From: Dichetophora obliterata
Taxonomy: Eukaryota; Arthropoda; Insecta; Diptera; Sciomyzidae
Direction: 5' to 3'
Assembly: GCA_963920525.1 (NCBI GenBank)
Contig: OY986439.1
Location: 2,425,001-2,489,000, forward strand
Length of the DNA: 64,000 bases
How positions within the stretch are numbered: position 1 is the first letter of the stretch; each line of letters starts with the position of its first letter. This document shows, one piece after another, positions 12,546-23,900 of this stretch. Both the position numbers and the translations under genes were made by a program. The notes beneath the pieces were generated by a model. That model saw only the letters and a program-made list of their open reading frames with translations, was not told the DNA's origin and did no database searches.

Positions 12546-13445
12546 AAACAAAGATATACAGATAGCGTACTCCGTGAGCAAAAAATGAAATCTTCTGCGA
12601 ATTACGTCACTCGGGCTTGTCAGCTGAAACACGTGGTGCATACATACAAAATAAAATGTGAAAAAGCAAAAAGTAAACACAAGCAGCAAGCAGCACAATT
12701 GCAAGCATTTAAGAAATATTGCATTATTTTAATTTAGTTTCTAATATTGTACACTTATTGTAAGTGTAAATTATAATTTTCAATTATATTTTATGTAATT
12801 AAAACTAGTACTAAAATTGTAGATGTGTAGACTAAAAGATTGTAGATGTAGATGAGAATAACGGTTTTAATTATGGCAATAAAATAAATTTACAATTTTT
12901 ATCAATAAACGAAACAGCAAACGAGAATAACAACAAAATGAAAACGAAGAAGCAATCAAAGTGCTATCAAACACATCAAGTAACGTAGCTTTTTTTTTTC
13001 TGGGGGAACAAATGCGAGAAAACACAGTTATTATTTATACATTTCTTTTCAATAATAATACTAAAAAATATATTTGCTTAAATTTATTTATAAACATATT
13101 TATAATGTTATTAATTTCATTTCAATAAACCAAGTTTCAATAAGAAAATGTCGATATTTCTTCATCGCTATAAATAAATAATCGAATTTAAATATATTGT
13201 GACAACGTTTTTATTTAGCCACTTTGGCAAGCTTGAATTACGTCACAACAAAGATGGCAGACATGCGCAATAGCTTATATGTAGTTCTTAGTATCATGAC
13301 GTACAGTATGATTCGCTTAGCGTCCTTCAATTAAATTCCACCAAATATTGTGCCCTTAAGCGAAAAAGGCGCTTAAGCAAATTTTAAACGTCCTTATAGA
13401 GACAGATATTTAAATTCGCATAAACACCTAAGTGAGGCTCATAAA
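12546..13445. other. AT-rich intergenic DNA
   Basis: I see no gene, RNA or element boundary here. Confidence 0.5.
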
Positions 13446-13529
13446 AGTAATAAATAAATGAACCTTTCAAGCACTTCCCAGCTAGAACAGTAACTGTGAC
13501 ATAAAGCGTGCATCTTTATGGGTAATTTA

Positions 13530-13637
13530 GTTGTTCTTTTCGCTCGTAAAAGAAAAAACTGGAAATTGAGAGAGCTTCTTTTACCAGCGAAAACAACAAC
13601 AAATTTGTCCGTGTCCGCTTAAGTGTGACATGCCCCT
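13530..13637. mobile_element. Partial MITE, CATGTCACACTTA family
   Basis: Right half of a hairpin element: gaaaacaacaacaaatttgt followed by ccgtgtccgcttaagtgtgacatgcccc in two blocks. Fuller copies lie at 60238-60390 and 60563-60705. It abuts the left end of the next element, whose outermost bases are missing, so this piece probably inserted into or next to that end. Confidence 0.65.
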
Positions 13638-13639
13638 TT

Positions 13640-14222
13640 CCGTACTCTACACTGTGTAAAATTTGTGCAACTTCTGGTAAGCTCGAACTGAGAGAGTAAA
13701 AATGACTTTTTAGAATACTGGCAAAAGTCCGAAAACAGCTTCTAGCAAGTTTCAAGCCCAAAACAGATGATTTTGACTGCAGACGAGTCAAACGTAAGTA
13801 GCGCCAATTGAAATTCTCGTCATATTGTTTGTGAAGTAAATTTGTTTTAAGCTATAAAATCGTGCCAAACATTAAAAACACCAATTAAAATGATCAATTT
13901 GATTGTGAAGTAAAGTTGTTAAAGCCATTGATAATTATTTACTTATACCATGGTTTTAAGATATAAAATTACTTTACATAATTAATTTATAGTTAAAAAT
14001 TGAAGGCCAAAAGAAACTGCAATTTTTAAATTTATTTTTAGCAGCACAATTTGTGAATATTTGTAAAAAACATAAACAAATATTTGACATTTGTTTGTTC
14101 TTCTTGATACTTTTTCTTTTTGATGCTTGTTCTTAATTTACTTAGAGTCATGAGTACTAGCACGCTCTGTGCACATTCTGTGCTCGAGAGAGCGATTTTA
14201 TGCTTATTCTTCTTCTTCCATT
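13640..14222. mobile_element. TIR element, GTCTGTTTCCGTACT family, copy 3 (interrupted)
   Basis: From ttccgtactctacactgtgt onward the sequence parallels 4500-4995, including the cgagagagcgattttatgct block. The 5' tip is lost to the neighbouring MITE, and the 3' part stops where a second MITE begins at 14228. Confidence 0.7.
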
Positions 14223-14227
14223 TCTTA

Positions 14228-14533
14228 GTCCCGGTTTATACTCGTCAAGACTTGACGTTCAAGTTTTGCATATTCTTTTTTAAACTTGACGATTCAATTT
14301 ACACTCGTCAAGAGTTGACGGTCAATTGTTTCTTTCACTCCTCCCTTTTCCTTTACAAGTTTGTACTGATGACGCCGAAATAAAATTGAAAATAGCGGGA
14401 CAACGAACGAACACAAAACGAATTGCCCAAGAATTGACGGTACGGTCAATTTTTTTCTTTCCCTTTTGTTACGATTCCCGCACCACCGAACGCAAGACTT
14501 GACCGTCAAGTCTTGACGAGTATAAACCGGGAC
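14228..14533. mobile_element. 306-bp hairpin MITE (GTCCCGGTTTATACTCG ends)
   Basis: Left end gtcccggtttatactcgtca and right end tgacgagtataaaccgggac are exact inverse repeats; both continue into agacttgac blocks. The TIR resembles the GACCCC family (both have TTTATA..CGTCAAGACTTGA or TTTATATTGATCAAGACTTGA), so the two are probably related. Two overlapping minus/plus ORFs here are products of the hairpin. Confidence 0.85.
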
Positions 14534-14923
14534 CAAGTTACGTGTTTTTCGAAAGAAAACAAAAGATACAAACAAGCTTGCTACAATAAATCCAGGTAGG
14601 CTCACGAAAGATCGCGACTGCTGAAACTATCAAAATGAAACGCTGCTAGACAGTAGACAAGTAAAAGTTTGCAATCGTTTGGCTGACTGTGTAGGTATCG
14701 ATATTTTCTTACCGATACGGTATCGAGTATAAGTATCGATATCTGACACGATAGCTGCCACATCTAACTGACCATCGAATAATTTAACAAAATGAAGCAA
14801 ATTTTTTTATTAACTTTTGGTTTTTTACATATACTATTTTAACTGGTGATGGCGTTATAACTTGTCTTTAATCTTCAGCATGGTACAAACCGTCGAAGCA
14901 ACTATAAATTCCTAAAACAAAAT

Positions 14924-17900
14924 CTATTGCAGTTCTTCTTGTATCTCATCGTCTTCAAGTTCATTTTCATCGTGTTGTGTGTGGCTTCCCGAACTCCAAA
15001 GCAGATTGAAGTCCAAATTGCATTCCTCGGTGATTTTATGCACTAATGCTTTATCCAGCAATCCTAAGGATTTCCAAGAAGCCTCCTTTATGGCGAGTTC
15101 TTTCAAAGCACGACCTGCCTCGGCATATTGCTTTGAGAAAGCTAGCGACTTAATAAGCATGGCCAAAATGTGAACGTGCCTTATGGGTGGCGTCTCTGCT
15201 TTGACTAAATATGGAAATAAAGCATTTAATACAAGCCACCTGCTAACATTAAACATACCTACTTAGATAAGTTCTGCATCCAGAAATTACTGTCTGATTA
15301 TCGCCGTTTTTTAATGCATTGTCAAGTTGCAGTACTGTTTTAACCTCAGTAATTGTGCGTTGCAAGTTGTGCAGTGCTTGTTGTGAGTGGCCTAACTTCT
15401 CTAGACATTTGGCTGCTTCCTGCATGGCTGTCAAAGCCTTTTCATAGTCGAGGAATTCATCTATTTCAATTTGAGCACAAATAGCATAAAAGTTTGCTAG
15501 AGAGTCGAAAGCTTGACCCTTTGAATAGTATGTTACAATATTCTTCAAAATTATTGGATTATCTTGCCAATTGAGTGCTTGTAAATAGTTTGCAGCCATA
15601 ATATAAACTTCACGTTGGCGCGACATATTTGCAAAGAATATTATTTTATCTGTGTTTCCAGACTTCAACAAACTCTTCATGGCACGAATTTTATCCCCAG
15701 CTTGTGTGAATTTTTTTGTTGCAGTGTGGTAATCACCCTGCTCTTGAAGCAGTTCTCCCAATTTGGTCAATATCGCTACACGGGTTTCTTCGTCTACGTC
15801 TGTTTTGCTAGGAGTCAGCAAGTCTGCCAGTTCGTCTGTAATGGGCACTCCTTTATCCGAGCATATACGTAAGGCTCTTTGCAGGTGCTTGGTTTTGGCA
15901 TAAAGAAGCACAGCTTTTTGATGCTGTTCAATATCGGCAAAGAACTCTCCGCATCGATATACAAGTTCTGGATCTGATTCAGGAGTTAACTCAGAGGCAA
16001 TGACTTCAAGAATTTCAGGTTGTTTTGACTCAAAAGCCATTTCCAATGCCTTATGCAGCATGCCCGCTCTATGATAAAGCTCTACAGAGCGCTTGAACGA
16101 ACCACATTCTTCAAAATAAGCAGCAGCTGTTGCTTTATCTCGTCCCCGTGCAGAACTTGCCACTGTCCAAAGTTCATCCTGGAAATCGTTTTCTTTGCAT
16201 ATTCGTATTGCGTTACTAAATGTTTGCGCTCTTGTATAGAACATTATAGCTTCCTGAAACTTTCCAATGTTCTCATAGTGGCGTGCTAAATGATAACATG
16301 CCGCACGATCGCCAGATTGCCGAGCTATTGCATCAGCTTTGGACATTTTCCCCAAGTAGCACAGTATTTTTACCTTAAAATAAAAAATTTTAAGTGTAAG
16401 AGTATGTTAGATAAAATCTAATACCTGTGAGAACCAATCCTCTGCCTTCTGATAGGCAGCTAGAGCAGATTCCATATCTCCAGAACTCTCTATATACTGG
16501 CCCCACCATTTCAACATAAGCGGATCCGTTGTGTTTTGCATATAGCGCTAAAAACAGTAATTGAATATTTTGTTTAAAACATTACGAACTTAACGCTCTT
16601 CATGACGACCTTCATTAGTTCAGGATTCTCCAATAAAATTTGAGTTACATTTTGTACAGCATTTTGAGTTTTTTCAAAATATTCCAAAGCCCTATTGATG
16701 TCACCAGCCTCCTTAAATTCTTGACCCATCCGATAAAAATTGTTTTTTAAATTTATTCGATCTTCTTTTTCAGCTAGTTCCAATGCCTTTTTATATTAAC
16801 TTTCAAAGTACTTTACTGTTGAAATATTTTTAATTATATAAAATACTGACTTCATTAAGTTTGCCGCTCGATTGCAATAGCTTATTAAGAAGGTCAACTC
16901 TACCACAACTTTTGTACAATTCTTGTGCTTTCTCAGTCATGCCAAGTTCAGTGGCCAGTACTGCTATCTTAGCTTCAGGTTCCAAATCTTCATCTTCTAA
17001 CGACTGCCGAACTGCACGTACAGAACGTGCCTTCTCTAAGTGACCCATGCACACCTTAGCAACGTCCAAGCGACTTGTTGACACACACATTTTGGCCAAG
17101 TTGGTCCATATTGCTTTTGATTGTAAAGAACGAATGCATCTAAATAACAAGACATAAGACGTGATGACTTTGAGAGTAGATAAAAAGCTAGAAGCAGAAT
17201 GTAAACCGCCAACCTGTAAGCTAAATCCATATTTCCTTCTGCAATGTGCAGGCTAAATTTAAGAACCTGTTTTCTCGTATTAACATCACAATGATTAAGA
17301 TCAATAAAATCTTGCAATGGCTTGTATTTCACAGTGTTTATATCCAAAGATACCTTGTTAAAGATTAAACATTTATAAATTGTATTTGAAAATACCATAG
17401 TTTGAACATTGCACAAATTAATATCATGTCAACCTACAACATTTGGGACGCAGAGACTGATCAACTGCTCGCCAATTGCCAAACTAGACGATTCTAATGA
17501 ATGCAGTTCACCTTTTTCAGAATAAAACAGTACAACAAATTCGGATTCAACAGAACTATTCATAACTTTCCCAGTTGAAAACGAGCTGCCAGCTCCCTTT
17601 GTGCTGGAATGCATTGAATTTTGGTGCTTTTCCTTTTGATAGACTGATTTGATTTCTATAGCTAACAAACGAGCTTCATCGGTGTCCCAATATATATTCA
17701 CAGGCAAACTACATACGATCTTTGATTACTTTAATTTATTTTACAAGAGTTTCTTAGAAAACAAACCTTGACTTTTGGGCACTATTTGTCACATCAGAAA
17801 TAACATATTTCATTAAAATGTTCTTTTCAAAATTCCAGCAGTATATCTCTGGCATAGGATTCAGATTTTGATTTGCAATTATAATGGCTAAATGTGTTCC

Positions 17901-20900
17901 AGCAGAGTTACTCTTTGCAAATATCACTTCACCAAAGTCCTCAAACAAGTCGTAGCATGATTTACCAGGGAACAGTAACTTTGGATCATGTCGTGTGACA
18001 TCATAAGCTTTAATAATACCTTTCATTGTAAAAACCGTAAGGTATGAATTTGTGAGATCGACACCAATTATTTTGCCTAAATATGGAAAGAAATTAACAC
18101 ATTTTAAATGATCAAGAAATTTTAATGGTTAAACTACCTTCGATTTCGTTGGTTTGAATTTTGTTTAAAACAACACCACCAACTGAATATATCATAATAT
18201 CGGTAGACGTTAGGCAGAAAATATTTTGATTTTGAATGTGAATAGCAAAGCATTCGGCAGGAAAAGTTTGCATGATATGGACAATAAGTGTAGAGTCTCC
18301 CTCGTTTTTTTTCTTCGCTTCTTCAAAACAATCATCAGTTCTTTCGATTTTGTACGAGGTTATACAACGCCCATTGCTTAGAATTAGATTATCTTGATTA
18401 AGAGTCAAGGTTATTATAGCAAAATCTGCTTGAACGGTACAATTTCGTCCAGTTGAGTGCTCTAGATAAATTGATTTTGCATTTCTCTGTACAGCCCAAA
18501 GTTCCCGCGTGTAAAAACAAAGAAGGGGTTGTTCCTTTTGGAAATATTTAAGAAATATAAATTAGCGTACACACAAAAGCTGATGAACATATTTCAGGCG
18601 GTTTGTACCTTCAAGACATATACGTTTGAAATGCAGTTTATCATTATGCAAGGTTTCGCTAGCTCGTTAGTTCCCCAAAAACACTGTTTGATGGAACCCC
18701 GTACAGCCGAAATATTCGTCAGTTGCCACGAGTTCTCCGGCGAATTAACAAAATAACTCGCAGATCGCTTCCAGGTATATATGTTTCCTTGGTTTGTACC
18801 TGCACACAATGTTTGATTGATCTGGCAGTATGCTAAGCATGTGAAAATTTCACCATTGGTCTGGTTTTGCTTTTTGTTCTTAAAGTAAGCGGTGTGTAAT
18901 TGATTTAAAGGTGAAGAAATGGAATTTTCGGAGTCATTTAAAAAGAAATTTGAACTTGTTTCTTTGAAATCAGTATTGCAGGAACCCACTAAAGCGATAT
19001 GATATAGAAAAAACTGGATAAAACATTAGTTTAATAAATTTTTTACCAGAACTGGGCAAGTCCATATTTAATAAAAAGTTATCTCCTTTTTCCATATCCC
19101 ATATACGCACACAGAAATCACCTAATTTTTTAATATTATACAAGGCTAAATAAAGATACATCTATTAACATTATGGCCTACCAGTTATTATGGCTATGCT
19201 ATTGCCAACCCATGATATTGCGCTATTGTTGTTGGCTGGTCTTCCGCTCAGTTTAACTCGATCTAACTCAGTTAGAATGCCAGTTGACTCTACCAGATAC
19301 ATGACGACGGCCATATCCTCCATTAAACAGATAATGGCATCCCTAAAAGGTATCACAAGTAATCTTTTTCAAAAAGTGTTCCTATATATTCTCAAAGTGT
19401 TTGAAAAATAAAATGTATCTTACGACTTATTTTAATAAAAATGATTCTAGTATTAATTACACTAGGCATTAGAGTGGGTAAAAAAAAAATTTTTTAAACC
19501 ACCCCTATAAAAAGCTGACCTCGAGAGGAATCCAAAAACAAAGAAAAAAATTTTCTTTAGTACAACATGTCCAATCTTTAAGAATTCTAGGTCGTTAAAA
19601 AGGGCTTTGCAAATACTACATTTCCTCTTCAGAGAATTTTCACTTCCAAAGTCATATTCGACTAGACCGTTAAGCCAGTTTATAAATATATATATATAAA
19701 TAAAATAAATTGGCCATTTCAACCGTAGAAAGGACTTTGACCGAGCTTCTATTGATCAATTTGTGTAGTGCGTGTTATTAAATGTTTGAACACAAATTAT
19801 CGAGAACTGGAAAAAAGAGTTTAATGCCGACTCCGAACGGCTTATGTTCTCAAGAAACTTTACAGGGACGGTTTTTACGCTCTGAGGTTTGCCATTGCCT
19901 GTGACGACCGAACAGAAAAATTAACTCAATTGAAAAACATTCTGTCTGAGTTGGGAATTGACCCGGGCTACCACGGTTCATTGGCTTATGGGCCATGCAC
20001 TCTACCCACTAGACTACGGCCGCCCCGATTTAACCTTCCTTAAAGTCTTTCTGTTATCTCATTCCAAAAAAGTATTTAATAAGTTTCAAAACAAAGAAGT
20101 TATAAGAATTCAAAACTAGGGCCGTGCGATTAATCGAGTAATTAATTTTTTGATTAATCAAATTTAAGATTAACTTATTGATAAAATCAGTTTTCTGATT
20201 AATCAAACTGCTGATTAATCTATTAATCAAACTGCTGATTAATCTATTAATCAGAATTCCGATTAATCATTTGAGTAATTATTCGATTAATCAGTTATCT
20301 GATTAAGTTTTATCAAAATTATTAATTTTCTGAATAAAACTAATTCGGATTAATCAGAAAATGATTAATCAGGAAGCTGATTGAATAATCAGTTAATCTT
20401 ACGATTCTTCCTTTTTTTTAATACAAACAAAATGGAAAATTTACTGAAACTGTTTTAAAAAACAAAGAATGAAATTAAATAAAAAAATATTTCTTAAAAT
20501 AAAAATATTTTTTTTTAAAAAATTAAGGTCGAATAACAAAAAACAACTTACATTTCTTAAAATATTTAGGTATAAGAACGCAGCAATAACATTGTTGAAA
20601 AAAATTGCCCACGAAACGTAACAATATATTCAAGTTTCCAAAAAAAACAGTAAAATAACTAATTATAGCGTATCAAAAGTTTAAAAAATTCTTAGGTAAT
20701 TCAGTAAATCAGAGGTACATTTCCGATTTTTTAAGATCGGACGTGTTATATTAAAGTTATGAAAAAATACAATTTGGGTGTTTTTCCGGTGGTCCAAAAA
20801 AAATTTTTGGTTTTTGGAATCAGCTCAGGGTCAGCTTTGATATAGAGGTGGTGCATGAAAAAAATCAAACAAGCTTGGGTCATAACATTTCATAATTCAA

Positions 20901-23900
20901 GGACGCTGAATTCAATGGTTTTAACCGTTTTTAATCCTTTGGCCCATTTTTGAGAAATTATAGTTTCAAGGTCAAGTAAATGTTAATTCAGTTTTTGTCC
21001 AAAATACTGTTTTTTTTATTAGCTTTAGAGGCTTTATTTCTTCAGGTGAAACATTAACAATTACCTGGGAAATAATTTCGCAGAACTGTTCCTCTAAACT
21101 TAACCCTTAGGGTCCAAATTAGGTCTTTCAATCCCGAATCAATTTCTAGTCCCGGAATCCCGGGATTTTATTCATAAAAAATATAAAAATTTTCAGCAAT
21201 TATTAATGCAACTGCAATGTAAACGATGGTTTCTTTAATATCGTTTTTCTTTATGTTGTAAGTAGTTTTCAACCGAATATTCGGTTTCGGTTACGGCCAG
21301 TTTCGGCCCTTTTTGTTACTTTCGGCTATTCGGCCTCAATATGGCCAAACCCCGAAACCGAAACTTTTATTAAAATTTTTTTGCATAAATCATTTAATTC
21401 AAATATATAAATTTCAAAATTTCATTGTATCAAAATATTTACAACGCGTTATACAAAGCAAAAATTATGAATTCGTCAATAAATTGATTTATCGTGTAAA
21501 CGCAAAACATTTTGATTAATTTTATGAGTTCGATTTTATCATCTCAATTGCAATTAATATTATTTTTTTTTTAATAAGTTATAATTAAACTTACAAACGA
21601 ATTCTGTGTGTGTGGAATTAAGGAAAAGAAAACAAAATATTTCTATTCTTATTCTTATATATATTACGCAAACGCAAATTTTGTCCGGCGTAAGGCTTTT
21701 TAAGCACAAGTCTAATCTTAATAAATTCAGTATGGTTTGGTAGGTTTAGATCTATAGATGTGCAAACTGGACTTTTTATTTCTTAAAAATTTATATTTTT
21801 CAAGTTATAGCGAGTGAAAGTTTGCATATAATTGTTGTTGTTATGTTGCTTTTTAACACGTTTTTATTAGCTTCACTTATTGTATGTGCTTATTGTATGA
21901 ACTTGGTTTTTGAAATTTAAAATATAGCTCAGAACTGGTTGACAACACATATAATTTAGGAAAAAATTTTGCCGCTTTCCTTTTTCTCTTCTGAATTTCA
22001 GCATATGCCTAAAAATATGTGAGGTATTTAGCGCCACCTATCGGCTAATAGCTATGAAACTGACGAATAATCTTTTATAATTTCACAGCTAAAACTATAA
22101 GGCTATTCACAGTTTAAGCGTACATTCAACAAATCGTATTTACAGCATTTGTTATTGTTGAAACTGAGCACACCGCTATGTGACTGTCGTAATCAATAAT
22201 TATGCAATCTTGTGATGTATGTAATTCTGCGGCTGTAGGCAGAGCATAAAAATACGAGCTACAAAAAACACGTCCAAGGGCTACTTTAATTTACGCGTGT
22301 TTGCGTATTTGCGTTTGTATGCCAAACAACTACAAAGCAAAATACGCTTTCGTAAATTGGCCAAAATTAATTTCATTTCAATTTTGATCTGTTGAAAATC
22401 TATTCAATAGCTTAAAATAAAATCTAGGTATGTTTGATTTTGGCGTTTTAACGCCACACGTGTTTACTAGTAATACTAAACCTTTAAAAAAAAATATACT
22501 TTGTTTTGTAGTTCTGTAAAAATATATATAAAATAATTGAAGGTTTTGGCCTAAATTCCGGTTTATAAGTTGATCAAATCTAGCTAGGATTTCGGCTCAA
22601 TGTGAAAATCGTTTGCAAAAGTTATGTTTTCAACGTGTTTTCACTCTAGGTGTCGCTGTTACCCTACAGAAAAAATTTTCCTAATAGGTTCTTGTGTGTA
22701 AAATTTACACAGCATAATCTTGGCGCGCCTATGTCACTGTTCTGCTTAGTTGTTAATTTTTATTTCAATATTTTCCCAATTTTTAATTTTTTTTTTAACT
22801 AGCTGAAACACAGCGTCTTACTACCACTCTCCTTGTTTGACGCCCATAAAATGTTATCGAGTGGAACGGCACGTGTAAATTGTAATCGAATACCAAATTG
22901 CGGGGCTGTGCGCTCTATAACTGCAAAGCTTTTCAATCTAGCAAATTTGGGTTGTTTAGGAAATGCTACGCCTACTTTTCCAATGCAAGAACCATCCTTG
23001 GTATGCGTTTTTTAAACTTGCTTAAGTTTCACGAAACTTAATTCCGATGCTGTGTGACCAAAGGTATTCGATGTCGAAAATGTTGGGGTATATTTGAGGT
23101 GCCACGTCCCTTTTTGCAACCAGCACCAGACTTCACAAGAACATTCTCAAGACTTTGCTACCGTTTTCCTGAAAATTTCATAAAAATTAGTTCAGCGGTT
23201 TTAGAGTCTACTTGATACACACTCATAAATATATTCATTTTTTTATACAGATAGAAGGGCGGAAAAGTAGGCGTGTCAACATTTATATATATATAGTGAT
23301 CTTTGGTTCCCTTTGAACCTTTGGGCATAAATATATTGCGACCATAGTACTCATATGAACTAAACAACCAAATATTAGTTTTATTCGATCACAACTGCCT
23401 TATATAGAGAAGTTCCATTGATTTGTGGGCGGTAAAATGGGCATGGCAACATGTATATATAGTTCGCTATCAAAACTTGTACGAATTGGCATGATTTCGA
23501 AAAAGTAGTCGTAGATAAAGTGCGACCACACCCATTTTTAGTACAGGTGCCGATAGTAACCATCTAAACAATATTTTATTTTTTTATGATAAATATAGCC
23601 GTCTGATATATAACATTTTTTATGGTTTGTGGGCGCTAGCGTAAATTAAGGTTGTATGGAAGGTACAAAGCCCCCTTGTCCAACCGACACCAAACTTCCG
23701 AGAAGCTCAAAATGTTGTTTCAATTTCCCTGAAAATTTCATAAAGTTTGGTTTAGCGGTTTTTGAGTCTATACGTGATAAACATTCACTTGATACATTCA
23801 CTTTTATATATATCTAGATTTTTTTACTCGATTAATCGATAAAATAATGAATAAGTAATTACTTTTAACGAGAAGATTGCACGCATTTCATTCATCGATG

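Noticed and set aside
13516..13791. Conserved gene pair with the similar minus frame at 4337-4654
   Set aside because: The shared peptide comes from two copies of one TIR element; neither frame has other gene features.
19462..19722. 86-codon minus frame considered as the missing rempA exon
   Set aside because: No similarity to IFT140 at this position and no splice sites giving the required phase.
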